Part shown: positions 17,654 through 26,233 of the stretch, piece after piece
How the letters are laid out: the number at the start of each line of letters is the position of its first letter
Position numbering within the stretch: position 1 is the stretch's first letter
Source of the DNA: Modestobacter marinus
GTDB lineage: Bacteria; Actinomycetota; Actinomycetes; Mycobacteriales; Geodermatophilaceae
Length of the DNA stretch: 64,000 nt
Direction of reading: 5' to 3'
Assembly: GCF_011758655.1 (NCBI RefSeq)
Contig: NZ_JAAMPA010000003.1
Span: 248,001 to 312,000 of the forward strand
The notes under the pieces: generated by a model
Database searches by the model: none
Told to the model about the DNA's origin: nothing
What the model saw: only the letters and a program-made list of their open reading frames with translations
Made by a program: the position numbers and the translations under genes

Positions 17654-18133
17654 GTGACGATCCGTGCCATCCGCGAGATCGGCGACCCGGTGCTGCGCAC
17701 CCCGGCCGACCCGATCCGTGCCTTCGACAAGGACCTCGCCGCGCTCGTCCGCGACCTGGAGGAGACCGTCGACCACCCCGGTCGGGCCGGGGTGGCGGCG
17801 ACCCAGATCGGGGTCGGCCTGCGGGTCTTCTCCTACAACGTCGACGGCGTCATCGGCCACCTGGTGAACCCGGTGATCACCGAGCGCTCCGAGGAGACCC
17901 AGGACGACGACGAGGGCTGCCTGTCGATCCCGGGCCTCTACGCCCCCACCGTGCGGGCGATGCACTGCGTCGCCGAGGGGTTCGACGTCCACGGCGAACC
18001 GCTGCGGATCGAGGGCAGCGGGCTGCTGGCCCGCTGCCTGCAGCACGAGGTCGACCACCTCGACGGGAAGCTCTTCGTCGACCGGCTGACCGGCGACGCC
18101 CGCAAGCGGGTGCTCCGCGCGCTGCGCACCTGA
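17654..18133 (+). CDS. def: Peptide deformylase
   Basis: 159-residue Fe/Zn hydrolase that removes the formyl group from nascent N-formyl-Met. All three motifs are present: GVAATQIGV (GxGxAAxQ position), EGCLSIPG with metal-ligand Cys near 89, and QHEVDHLDG with ligands His131/His135 and catalytic Glu132. It lies between proB and proA, 12 bp after the proB stop. It is shorter than some deformylases but complete, and may be one of several in the genome. A dispersed repeat follows. Confidence 0.9.
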   Translation: MTIRAIREIGDPVLRTPADPIRAFDKDLAALVRDLEETVDHPGRAGVAATQIGVGLRVFSYNVDGVIGHLVNPVITERSEETQDDDEGCLSIPGLYAPTVRAMHCVAEGFDVHGEPLRIEGSGLLARCLQHEVDHLDGKLFVDRLTGDARKRVLRALRT

Positions 18134-18210
18134 CGAAGGACCCCTCGAAGGACCCCCGTGCCCCCCACCACTCGCAGGCTCGCGGCGGGACCCGGCACGG
18201 GGGCCGGGCG
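18134..18210 (+). terminator. Terminator-like dispersed repeat, copy 2 (def-proA)
   Basis: GAAGGACCCC occurs twice in tandem, then GACCCCCGTGCC, an ACTCGCAGGCTCGCGGCGGG core and GGCACGGGGGCC; the last pairs with the GACCCCCGTGCC arm. It occupies almost the whole def-proA gap, with the proA -10 box TAACCT starting right after it at 18211. Confidence 0.65.
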
Positions 18211-18222
18211 TAACCTCCAGGC

Positions 18223-19473
18223 GTGTCCGACGCCGACTTCCCGCTGATCGGGGCCGCCGCGGCCCGTGCCCGCGAGGCCGCCCGCGTGCTGCGCACCCTG
18301 CCCACCGAGACCAAGGACGCCGCGCTGACGGCGATGGCCGAGGCGGTCCTGGAGCGGGCCGACGAGGTGCTCGCGGCCAACGCCGCCGACGTCGAGGCCG
18401 CCGCGGCGGACGGCACGCCGGCCTCGGTGCTGGACCGGCTGCGGCTGGACCGCACCCGGCTGGCCGCGGTGGCCGACGCGCTGCGGCACCTGGTCTCGCT
18501 GCCCGACCCGGTCGGCGACGTCGTCCGCGGGTCGACGCTGGCCAACGGGCTGCAGCTGCGGCAGGTGCGGGTGCCGCTCGGGGTGGTGGGGATCGTCTAC
18601 GAGGCCCGGCCCAACGTGACCGTGGACGCCGCCGGACTGTGCCTGAAGAGCGGCAACGCGGCGTTGCTGCGCGGGTCGGGCTCGGCGCACCGCACCAACA
18701 CCGCGCTGGTCGCCGTCCTCACCGAGGCCGCCGAGAAGGCCGGGCTGCCGGCCGGGTCGATCGCGCTGCTGCCCGCCGACCGGGCGTCGGTCGGCGAGCT
18801 GCTGAACGCCCGCGGCCTGGTCGACGTGGTCATCCCGCGCGGCGGGGCGTCGCTGATCTCCCGGGTGGTCCGCGAGTCCACCGTGCCGGTGATCGAGACC
18901 GGCGTCGGCAACTGCCACGTCTACGTGGACGCCTCCGCCGACCCGGCGATGGCCGAGGCGATCGTGCTGAACGCCAAGACGTCCCGGGTCAGCGTGTGCA
19001 ACTCCGCGGAGACCCTGCTGGTGCACCGGGACGTCGCCTTCCTGCCCCGGCTGCTGACCGCGCTGGCCGACGCCGGGGTCACCCTGCACGGCGACGAGAC
19101 CGCTGCCCGGGCGCACGAGGGCGTCGTCCCGGCCACCGACGAGGACTGGGCGACCGAGTACCTGTCGATGGACATGGCCGTCCGGGTGGTCGACGACCTC
19201 CCGGGCGCGCTGGACCACATCAGCCGGTGGGGGAGCGGGCACAGCGAGGCGATCGTCGCCGACTCCGCCCGGGCGATCGCCGAGTTCACCGCCGGCGTCG
19301 ACGCCGCCGCGGTGCTGGTCAACGCCTCCACCCGGTTCACCGACGGCGGCGAGTTCGGGTTCGGCGCCGAGATCGGCATCTCCACCCAGAAGCTGCACGC
19401 CCGTGGCCCGCTCGGGCTGCCGGAGCTCACCTCCACCACCTACGTCGTCACCGGCAGCGGCCACACCCGCTGA
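18223..19473 (+). CDS. proA: Glutamate-5-semialdehyde dehydrogenase
   Basis: 416-residue NADPH-dependent reductase of gamma-glutamyl phosphate, second step of proline synthesis. Signatures are [14 protein letters not shown], the nucleotide-binding [12 protein letters not shown], and the active-site Cys near 259 in [12 protein letters not shown]. Length is normal. GTG 18223 follows TAACCT by six bases (leaderless), so proA has its own promoter despite lying behind proB and def. Confidence 0.95.
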   Translation: MSDADFPLIGAAAARAREAARVLRTLPTETKDAALTAMAEAVLERADEVLAANAADVEAAAADGTPASVLDRLRLDRTRLAAVADALRHLVSLPDPVGDVVRGSTLANGLQLRQVRVPLGVVGIVYEARPNVTVDAAGLCLKSGNAALLRGSGSAHRTNTALVAVLTEAAEKAGLPAGSIALLPADRASVGELLNARGLVDVVIPRGGASLISRVVRESTVPVIETGVGNCHVYVDASADPAMAEAIVLNAKTSRVSVCNSAETLLVHRDVAFLPRLLTALADAGVTLHGDETAARAHEGVVPATDEDWATEYLSMDMAVRVVDDLPGALDHISRWGSGHSEAIVADSARAIAEFTAGVDAAAVLVNASTRFTDGGEFGFGAEIGISTQKLHARGPLGLPELTSTTYVVTGSGHTR

Positions 19474-19505
19474 TCCCGGCACGCCCCAGCTCAACGAGGA
19501 GCCGC

Positions 19506-20390
19506 ATGTCCCGCACGCCCACGCACGCCGCCCAGTTCGCCGACGTGGCGGACGTGACGACGCGGCTGTCGGCCGCGGGGTACCTGCCCGACGCGCAGAT
19601 CGCGACGACCGTCTTCCTGGCCGACCGGCTGGGCAAGCCGCTGCTGGTCGAGGGGCCGGCCGGGGTGGGCAAGACCGAGCTGGCCAAGGCGATGGCCGCC
19701 GCGACGAGCTCGGAGCTCATCCGGCTGCAGTGCTACGAGGGCCTGGACGAGGCGCGGGCGCTGTACGAGTGGAACTACAAGAAGCAGCTGCTGCGGATCT
19801 CCGCGGCCGGCACCGGCGGGGCCGACTGGGACACCGTGCACGACGACGTCTTCGGTGAGGAGTTCCTGCTCGCCCGCCCGCTGCTGACCGCGATCCGGCG
19901 GACCGAGCCGACCGTGCTGCTCATCGACGAGACCGACAAGGCCGACGTCGAGGTGGAGGGCCTGCTGCTGGAGGTGCTCAGCGACTTCCAGGTCACCATC
20001 CCCGAGCTGGGCACGATCACCGCCGCCCGTCGACCGCTGGTGGTGCTCACCTCCAACGCCACCCGCGAGCTCTCCGAGGCGCTCAAGCGTCGCTGCCTGT
20101 ACCTGGCGCTGGACTACCCGAGCGCCGAGCGGGAGCGGGAGATCGTGCTGTCCCGGGTGCCCGACCTCGCGCCGGGCCTGGCCGACCAGCTGGTGCGCAC
20201 GGTGCGCGCGCTGCGGGCGCTGGAGCTGAAGAAGTCGCCGTCGATCTCCGAGACCCTCGACTGGGCGCAGACGCTGCTGGCCCTCGGCCTGGACACCCTG
20301 GACGAGTCGGCGATGCGCTCGACGCTGGGCGTGGTGCTCAAGCACGCCAGCGACCAGGCGCGGGCCGCCGCCGAGCTCCGGCTGAACTGA
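19506..20390 (+). CDS. MoxR-type AAA+ ATPase
   Basis: 294-residue AAA+ ATPase of the MoxR/CoxD branch. Walker A is EGPAGVGKTELA (about 47-58), Walker B VLLIDETDKAD, sensor 1 LTSNATRELSEALKRRC. Such ATPases act with a VWA-domain partner in metal-centre or enzyme-complex maturation. GAGGAG lies seven bases before the ATG. The stop overlaps the start of the VWA gene (TGATG), so the two are coupled. No CO-dehydrogenase or other target gene is in the window, so the client is unknown. Confidence 0.85.
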   Translation: MSRTPTHAAQFADVADVTTRLSAAGYLPDAQIATTVFLADRLGKPLLVEGPAGVGKTELAKAMAAATSSELIRLQCYEGLDEARALYEWNYKKQLLRISAAGTGGADWDTVHDDVFGEEFLLARPLLTAIRRTEPTVLLIDETDKADVEVEGLLLEVLSDFQVTIPELGTITAARRPLVVLTSNATRELSEALKRRCLYLALDYPSAEREREIVLSRVPDLAPGLADQLVRTVRALRALELKKSPSISETLDWAQTLLALGLDTLDESAMRSTLGVVLKHASDQARAAAELRLN

Positions 20391-21829
20391 TGTCGCCGGG
20401 AGCCGCCGCCGTCGAGCCGGGTGGGCTCGTCGGGCACCTGGACGGCTTCGTCCGCGCGGTGCGGGAGGCCGGCGTGCCGGTCGGGATCAGCCAGGCCGTG
20501 GACGCCGCCCAGGTGCTCACCGTGGTCGACCTGCTCGACCGGGAGCAGCTGCGGCACGGCCTGGCCGCGGTGCTGCTCCGCCGGGCCGCCCAGCGCGAGG
20601 TGTTCGACGTCCTGTTCGACCTGTGGTGGCCGCTCACCGACCGGCCGGTGACCGCGGCCGAGGAGGACGCGACCCAGGACGACGAGGACGACGACGGGAC
20701 GGGCGCCGAGGGCCCGCTGCCGGTGGGCGACCCCGGTGCGCTGGCCGAGGCGCTGCGCGCCGAGCTGCTGCGGCTGCTGCTGGAGGGCGACGAGGAGGCG
20801 CTGCGCCGGTTCGCCCGGCTGGCCGTCGACCAGCTCGGCGCCGGGGCGCCGAGCCCGTCCGGGCAGTCGTTCTTCAGCTACCGGGTGCTGCGCGCGCTCT
20901 CGCCGGACACCCTCGTGGCGCAGCTGCTGGCCGGGATGCTCGCCGGCGCCGAGCGCGGGGGACTGGCCGAGCAGGTGGCCCGGTCGACGGCGAAGGAGCG
21001 GATCGCGGCGTTCCGGACGGCGGTGGAGGCCGAGGTGCGGCGGCGCACCGCCGCGGAGAAGGGGCGGGACAAGGTCGCCCGCAACGCCGTCCGCCCGATG
21101 GCCGACCAGGTCGACTTCCTCCGCGCCCAGCAGGCCGACCTGGCCGAGCTGCGCCGCACCGTCGCGCCGCTGGCCCGGCGGCTGGCCGTGCGGCTGGCGG
21201 CCCGCCGGCGGCTGGGCCGGGCCGGGCGGCTGGACTTCCGCCGCACGGTGCGCGCCTCGCTGGCCACCGGCGGGATGCCCCTGGTGACCCACCACCGGCC
21301 GCGGGCGGTGCACAAGCCCGAGCTGGTGGTGCTCTGCGACGTCAGCGGCTCGGTGGCCGGCTTCAGCCACTTCACCCTGATGCTGACCCAGGCGCTGCGC
21401 GAGCACTTCAGCGGCGTGCGGGCGTTCGCCTTCGTCGACTCGACCGACGAGGTCACCCGGTTCTTCACCCCCGGCGCCGACGTCGTCGACGCGATCGCCC
21501 GGATCGGCCGGGAGGCCGACCTGGTCAGCTTCGACGGGCACAGCGACTACGGCAACGCGCTGGAGGTCTTCGCCGAGAGGTGGCCGGCCGCGGTCGGGCC
21601 GAAGACGTCGTTGCTGGTGCTCGGCGACGGTCGCACGAACTACCGGCACCCGGGTCTGCCGACGCTGGCGGACCTGGTCCGGCGGTCGCGGTCGGCCCAC
21701 TGGCTCAACCCGGAACCGCGCCGGCTCTGGGGGAGCGGCGACTCGGCCGCCGACCGGTACGCCGACGTCATCCCGATGGTGGAGGTCCGCACCGCCGCCC
21801 AGCTGGCCGACTTCGTCACCACCCTCTGA
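20390..21829 (+). CDS. VWA-domain protein, CoxE-like
   Basis: 479-residue partner of the upstream MoxR ATPase. The C-terminal von Willebrand A domain (about 305-470) carries the MIDAS motif DVSGSVAGFS; upstream is an acidic linker (EEDATQDDEDDDG, near 85-97) and a helical region. The start overlaps the moxR stop. There is no signal peptide or membrane segment, so both proteins are cytosolic. The pair resembles CoxD/CoxE; the substrate cannot be inferred from the neighbours. Confidence 0.82.
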   Translation: MSPGAAAVEPGGLVGHLDGFVRAVREAGVPVGISQAVDAAQVLTVVDLLDREQLRHGLAAVLLRRAAQREVFDVLFDLWWPLTDRPVTAAEEDATQDDEDDDGTGAEGPLPVGDPGALAEALRAELLRLLLEGDEEALRRFARLAVDQLGAGAPSPSGQSFFSYRVLRALSPDTLVAQLLAGMLAGAERGGLAEQVARSTAKERIAAFRTAVEAEVRRRTAAEKGRDKVARNAVRPMADQVDFLRAQQADLAELRRTVAPLARRLAVRLAARRRLGRAGRLDFRRTVRASLATGGMPLVTHHRPRAVHKPELVVLCDVSGSVAGFSHFTLMLTQALREHFSGVRAFAFVDSTDEVTRFFTPGADVVDAIARIGREADLVSFDGHSDYGNALEVFAERWPAAVGPKTSLLVLGDGRTNYRHPGLPTLADLVRRSRSAHWLNPEPRRLWGSGDSAADRYADVIPMVEVRTAAQLADFVTTL

Positions 21830-22144
21830 GCCGGCCCGGAGCAGGTCCGGAGTCGGCCGGAACATGACGACACGCCGACGGAATCGTTCCCACGGGCGCA
21901 CCTCCCTGCGGAGTCGGCAACGGGACGGCATCGTCCGGTAAGGCACGACGGCGGGGCGGACGACGGGGCCGCGGCGGTGGACCTCCGGGCCACCGGCCGG
22001 CCCCACGCCCGCGACCGGCGCCACGGGGGAGCCGGTCGCCGAGCAGTGGGCGCGAGGACCACCCGGCCGTCGTGCCCCTCCTGCCCGCCGATGGAGCCGG
22101 TGGTCGGACGACCGGCTCCGGCCGGGCCGGGCTAGGCTCGGTCG
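21830..22144 (+). other. 315-bp intergenic region before nadD
   Basis: No credible gene. It contains several stems: GCGACCGGC/GCCGGTCGC (22011-22019/22031-22039) and GGAGCCGGT/ACCGGCTCC (22093-22101/22111-22119). The nadD -10 box TAGGCT is at 22133-22138, six bases before the start codon. The left half (21840-21950) has A-containing segments unlike the flanking coding DNA. It matches no riboswitch I recognise; it could hold terminators for the VWA operon or a small RNA. Confidence 0.4.
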
Positions 22145-23002
22145 GTGGCAGGACGTCGACTCGGGGTGATGGGCGGGACGTTCGACCCCATCCACCACGG
22201 GCACCTGGTGGCCGCGAGCGAGGTGGCCGGGCTGTTCGGGCTCGACGAGGTCGTGTTCGTGCCCACCGGCCAGCCGTGGCAGAAGTCCGACCGGGGGGTG
22301 AGCCCCGCGGAGGACCGCTACCTGATGACCGTCATCGCGACCGCCTCCAACCCGAGGTTCTCGGTCAGCCGGGTCGACGTCGACCGGGGCGGGCCGACGT
22401 ACACCATCGACACACTCACCGACCTGCACCGCCTGCACCCCGACGCCGAGCTCTTCTTCATCACCGGCGCCGACGCGCTCGCCCAGATCGTCGGCTGGCG
22501 GGACACGGACAAGCTCTTCCAGCTGGCCCACTTCGTGGGCGTCACCCGGCCCGGGTACCAGCTGGCCGACGCCGACCTCCCGCGAGGTGCGGTCAGCCTG
22601 GTCGAGGTCCCGGCGCTGGCGATCAGCTCCACCGACTGCCGCGACCGGGTGCGCCGGGGGCGGCCCGTCTGGTACCTGGTGCCCGACGGTGTGGTGCAGT
22701 ACATCGAGAAGCGCGGCCTGTACCACCCCGGCACGGCGGGGTCCGACGAGCCGCTGGCCGGCACCGGCCCGCGGGGCGGTGGCTTCCCGGCCGAGCGGCT
22801 CGAGGCCCCGGACGACGGCGAGACCGCAGCTGTGGACCGACGCGAGACCGTGGCCCTCGACCACTGCGGGACGGCAGCTCCGGACCACCGGCCGACCGCG
22901 CCGCCGGACCACCGGCCGACCGCCAGACCCCGCCCCGACCTGAGCGACACCCCCATCCCCGGGGACGACCCGTCCCCCGACCTGCAGGAGATCCCCCGAT
23001 GA
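22145..23002 (+). CDS. nadD: Nicotinate-nucleotide adenylyltransferase
   Basis: 285-residue NadD; it adenylates nicotinate mononucleotide in NAD synthesis. Motif [11 protein letters not shown] (residues 10-20) and the C-terminal [13 protein letters not shown] are present, with [18 protein letters not shown] closing the domain at about residue 198. The last ~85 residues are an extra low-complexity tail with repeated DHRPTA units, absent from standard ~200-residue NadD. GTG 22145 follows TAGGCT by six bases. The stop overlaps the rsfS start (ATGA). Confidence 0.93.
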   Translation: MAGRRLGVMGGTFDPIHHGHLVAASEVAGLFGLDEVVFVPTGQPWQKSDRGVSPAEDRYLMTVIATASNPRFSVSRVDVDRGGPTYTIDTLTDLHRLHPDAELFFITGADALAQIVGWRDTDKLFQLAHFVGVTRPGYQLADADLPRGAVSLVEVPALAISSTDCRDRVRRGRPVWYLVPDGVVQYIEKRGLYHPGTAGSDEPLAGTGPRGGGFPAERLEAPDDGETAAVDRRETVALDHCGTAAPDHRPTAPPDHRPTARPRPDLSDTPIPGDDPSPDLQEIPR

Positions 23003-23508
23003 CCGCCTCGGACGAGGCACGCGAGACCGCGCTGATCGCAGCGCAGGCCGCCGCCGACAAGCTCGCCACCGACGTCTCGATCGTCGACGTCAGTGACCGC
23101 CTGGCGATCACCGACGCGTTCGTGCTGACCTCGGCACCCAACGAACGTCAGGTCCAGTCGATCGTCGACGGGGTGGAGGAGCGCCTGCGCGAGCACGGCG
23201 TGAAGCCGGTCCGCCGCGAGGGCGTGGCCGAGGGACGGTGGGTGCTGCTCGACTTCGTCGACGTCGTCGTGCACGTCCAGCACGCCGAGGAGCGCGCCTA
23301 CTACGCCCTCGAGCGGCTCTGGAAGGACTGCCCGGTGATCCCGTTCACCGACGGTGCGGCCCCCGCCGCCCCGACGCCCGCCGAGGAGGCTGCCGTCGAC
23401 GACGAGGCTGCCACCGTCGACGACGAGGCTGCCGCAGGCGACGACGAGGCTGCCGCAGGCGACGAGGGCGCCAGCGGTGAGGACGTCGCGGGCGAGTCCG
23501 GCCGGTGA
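22999..23508 (+). CDS. rsfS: Ribosome silencing factor RsfS
   Basis: 169-residue protein that binds L14 and blocks subunit joining when nutrients are short. The RsfS domain (about 5-120) is clear from [30 protein letters not shown] helix and [13 protein letters not shown]. The last 45 residues are an acidic Ala/Asp/Glu tail encoded by 21-bp tandem repeats. ATG 22999 overlaps the nadD stop, and its own stop overlaps the next gene, giving a tight nadD-rsfS-phosphatase operon as in mycobacteria. Confidence 0.92.
   Translation: MTASDEARETALIAAQAAADKLATDVSIVDVSDRLAITDAFVLTSAPNERQVQSIVDGVEERLREHGVKPVRREGVAEGRWVLLDFVDVVVHVQHAEERAYYALERLWKDCPVIPFTDGAAPAAPTPAEEAAVDDEAATVDDEAAAGDDEAAAGDEGASGEDVAGESGR
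23401..23463 (+). repeat. 21-bp tandem repeat inside rsfS
   Basis: Three in-frame copies of a 21-bp unit beginning GACGACGAGGCTGCC, with partial units on both sides. They encode DDEAAxx heptapeptides in the C-terminal tail, so copy-number change would lengthen the tail without breaking frame. Confidence 0.75.
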
Positions 23509-24275
23509 CGCAGGGCGCCGACGCCCCCGCGGTGCCCCGACTGCTCGTGTGGCGGCACGGCCGTACCGAGTGGAACGCCGCCGGGCGCTTCCAGGGGCAG
23601 CTCGACCCGCCGCTGGACGCCGAGGGGCGGTCCCAGGCCGCGCGCACCGCACCGCACCTCGCCGCCCTGCTGGCGGGCCAGGAGACGCTGCTGGTCTCCA
23701 GTGACCTGCAGCGCGCGGTCGACACGGCCGGTGCTCTCGCCCCGCTGCTGGGCGTGCCGCTGCGCGTCGACGAGCGGCTGCGCGAGCACGGGCTGGGCAG
23801 CTGGGAGGGCCTGACCCGTCATGAGGTGGCCGATCAGCACCCGGGTCAGTACGCCGACTGGATGGCCGGCCGACCGGTGCCCGAGCGCGGCGGTGAGGCC
23901 CAGGCCGACGTCGCCGCCCGGGCCCTGGCGGCCGTGGCCGACCTGCCGCCGGCGGCCACGGCCGTGCTGGTGACCCACGGCGGGACCGCCGGCCGGTTGA
24001 TCGAGGCACTGCTGGGCCTGGGGGCGGCGCACAAGCGGGTCTTCGGGCCGCTGGGCAACTGCCACTGGAGCGAGCTGTCCTTCCAGGCGTCGGGGTGGCG
24101 GCTGATGCGGCACAACCTGTCGGCGCTGGCGCCGGAGCGCGTGGAGGGCGGCATGCGGTCACCGGGTGACCGCGGCGCGTTCCCCGAGCCCTCGGCCACC
24201 GATGCGCCGGATGCCCCGCAGGCGGGCGCCAGCCCCGAGGAGGGCGCGCCGGCGACCGACGCCGACGCCGGCTGA
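23505..24275 (+). CDS. Histidine phosphatase (phosphoglycerate-mutase-like)
   Basis: 256-residue enzyme of the histidine phosphatase superfamily. The phosphohistidine motif is VWRHGRTEWN (His18), with the second arm SSDLQRAVDTA and the distal VLVTHGGTAGRL. In mycobacteria the gene at this place after nadD-rsfS encodes the glucosyl-3-phosphoglycerate phosphatase GpgP, a plausible function here, but sequence alone does not exclude other substrates. GTG 23505 overlaps the rsfS stop. The last ~40 residues are an unstructured Pro/Ala/Asp tail. Confidence 0.85.
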   Translation: MTQGADAPAVPRLLVWRHGRTEWNAAGRFQGQLDPPLDAEGRSQAARTAPHLAALLAGQETLLVSSDLQRAVDTAGALAPLLGVPLRVDERLREHGLGSWEGLTRHEVADQHPGQYADWMAGRPVPERGGEAQADVAARALAAVADLPPAATAVLVTHGGTAGRLIEALLGLGAAHKRVFGPLGNCHWSELSFQASGWRLMRHNLSALAPERVEGGMRSPGDRGAFPEPSATDAPDAPQAGASPEEGAPATDADAG

Positions 24276-24321
24276 CCAGCCACCCCCGCGGCGCCGCGCC
24301 CCCCGCGGCTAGCCTCGCGCC

Positions 24322-25242
24322 ATGTCCGTCGCCGTGGTCACCGACTCGACGGCCTACCTGCCGGCCGACGTCGTCGAGCGCTACGGCATCGAGGTGGTGC
24401 CGCTGTACGTGGTGCTCGCCGGGCGGTCCGGTCGGGAGGGCAGCGACGTCACCTCCGCCGAGGTCGCCCGGTCGCTCGCCGTCCGGGGTGGACACGTCAG
24501 CACGTCGCGCCCGACGCCGGGGGACTTCGTCGCCGTCTACCGGCGGCTGCTGGACGGTGGTGCCGACCGGCTGGTGTCGGTGCACCTGTCCGGCGAGCTG
24601 TCGGGCACCTGGGACGCCGCCCGGGTGGCCGCGACCCAGGTGGGTGAGCACCTGGTGACCGTGCTGGACTCCCGGTCGGCCGCGATGGGCACCGGGTTCG
24701 CCGTGCTGGCCGCTGCCCGGGCCGCGGCCGACGGGGCCTCGGCCGCCGAGGTGGCCGACGCGGCGCGGCAGACCGCGGCGGCGACCCGCACCTTCTTCGT
24801 CGTCGACACCCTGGAGCACCTTCGCCGGGGCGGGCGGATCGGTGCCGCGGCCGCGCTGCTGGGCAGTGCCCTGGCGGTGAAGCCGGTGCTGCACGTGACC
24901 GACGGCCAGGTGGTCGCCCTGGAGAAGGTCCGCACCTCGGGCCGGGCCCTCGCCCGGCTGGTCCAGCGCGCGGCCGACGTGGCCGGTGACGTGCCGGTGG
25001 CCGCGGCGGTGCACCACCTCGCCGCGCCAGAGCGCGCCCAGCGGCTGGCCGACCAGCTCGCCGCCCGGCTGCCCTCGCTCACCGAGCTGTACGTCAGCGA
25101 ACTGGGGGCCGCGGTCGGGGCGCACGTCGGGCCGGGAGCGGTCGGGGTGGTCGTCGACCCGACGCCGCGATCGGCGACCGAGGCAGGACAGCGGCCGGAG
25201 GACCCGCCACCAGCGGACCCGGCGGAGCACGTGGGGGACTGA
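24322..25242 (+). CDS. DegV family fatty-acid-binding protein
   Basis: 306-residue DegV-type protein; family members bind fatty acids and the FakB branch presents them to the kinase FakA. N-terminal VAVVTDSTAYLP, HVSTSRPTPGDF and SVHLSGELSGTW are the ligand-binding signatures; the middle has DTLEHLRRGGRIG. ATG 24322 follows TAGCCT by six bases (leaderless). It is a monocistronic unit between the nadD operon and comEA. No fakA is visible. Confidence 0.88.
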   Translation: MSVAVVTDSTAYLPADVVERYGIEVVPLYVVLAGRSGREGSDVTSAEVARSLAVRGGHVSTSRPTPGDFVAVYRRLLDGGADRLVSVHLSGELSGTWDAARVAATQVGEHLVTVLDSRSAAMGTGFAVLAAARAAADGASAAEVADAARQTAAATRTFFVVDTLEHLRRGGRIGAAAALLGSALAVKPVLHVTDGQVVALEKVRTSGRALARLVQRAADVAGDVPVAAAVHHLAAPERAQRLADQLAARLPSLTELYVSELGAAVGAHVGPGAVGVVVDPTPRSATEAGQRPEDPPPADPAEHVGD

Positions 25243-25298
25243 GGGCGGGAGCTCGCACACCCGGTCACCCTCCGGCGCGCCCGGCCCTGCGCGGGGGC

Positions 25299-25330
25299 CG
25301 TCGTCCACAACGGTGACCGTCGTCCACAAC
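25299..25330 (+). repeat. Two 13-bp direct repeats, DnaA-box-like
   Basis: CGTCGTCCACAAC occurs at 25299-25311 and 25318-25330, in the same orientation 19 bp apart, upstream of the comEA -10 box (TAGCGT, 25367-25372). TCGTCCACA differs by one base from the actinobacterial DnaA-box consensus TTGTCCACA. Function is not established. Confidence 0.4.
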
Positions 25331-25379
25331 CTGCCCGCGGCCCCGGTCGGGCGCTGAGCGGGTCCCTAGCGTCCCTGCC

Positions 25380-26231
25380 GTGCGCCCTCCTGCCCGTCGC
25401 AGCGACGACTCCGACGTCATCCGGGCCCGGCTGCGCGCCCTGCTGGCCGAGGGGCAGCACCGGGGCTGGGTCCCCGATGCGGACGAGCCGGGTGCACCCG
25501 ACGACGGCGGTGGCTGGCCGGACGACGAGGACGACCGGGCGACCCAGCCCGTCGAGCCCACCCACCTGCCCGCCGGGCTGGGCCGGCACCGCGCTCCCGG
25601 GCGTGCTGCCCGGGTCGACCCCGGCCGGCCGGGCGCGTGGGCGCTGTGGGCGGTCGCGGTGCTGGCGGCGGTCGTCGTCGTCGGCTGGACATGGGTCGAC
25701 CGCCCAGCCGTCGACCAGGTGCCGGCCGCCGCGTCCCGTGGTGCCGAGGTGACCACCGAGCCCTCGGTGCCGCCGCCGTCGGCCGCCCCCGCGCCCGCGG
25801 CGCCGACCGGCACGGTCGTGGTCTCCGTGGTCGGCCTGGTCGGTGCCCCCGGCCTGGTCACCCTGCCGGCGGGGGCGCGGGTGGCCGATGCGCTGGCCGC
25901 GGCCGGCGGGCTGCTGCCCGAGGCCGACGCGGCGTCGGTCAACGCAGCGGCCCTGGTCACCGACGGCCAGCAGATCGCCGTCGGTGTGCCCGGGGCGGTG
26001 GCCGCAGCCGGGCCGACGGGTGGCGCGGTGGTGGGCGGTGCCCCGCTGGACCTGAACTCGGCGACCGTCGCGGAGCTGGACGCCTTGCCGGGGATCGGCC
26101 CCGTGCTCGCCCAGCGGATCGTCGACCACCGCACCGCGCACGGGCCGTTCACCAGCGTCGAGCGGCTGGACGACGTCAGCGGCATCGGCCCGGCGATCTT
26201 CGCCGAGCTGACCGAGCGCGTGCGGGTCTGA
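25380..26231 (+). CDS. comEA: ComEA-like DNA-binding competence protein
   Basis: 283-residue membrane-anchored DNA receptor. An N-terminal cytosolic segment rich in Asp is followed by one TM helix (about 83-105, ALWAVAVLAAVVVVGW), a Pro/Ala linker, an SLBB domain (about 140-200, VSVVGLVGAPGLVTLP) and the helix-hairpin-helix pair (LDLNSATVAELDALPGIGP, then TSVERLDDVSGIGP). GTG 25380 follows TAGCGT by seven bases. comEC follows two bases after the stop, so the two act together in DNA uptake. Confidence 0.92.
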   Translation: MRPPARRSDDSDVIRARLRALLAEGQHRGWVPDADEPGAPDDGGGWPDDEDDRATQPVEPTHLPAGLGRHRAPGRAARVDPGRPGAWALWAVAVLAAVVVVGWTWVDRPAVDQVPAAASRGAEVTTEPSVPPPSAAPAPAAPTGTVVVSVVGLVGAPGLVTLPAGARVADALAAAGGLLPEADAASVNAAALVTDGQQIAVGVPGAVAAAGPTGGAVVGGAPLDLNSATVAELDALPGIGPVLAQRIVDHRTAHGPFTSVERLDDVSGIGPAIFAELTERVRV

Positions 26232-26233
26232 CC

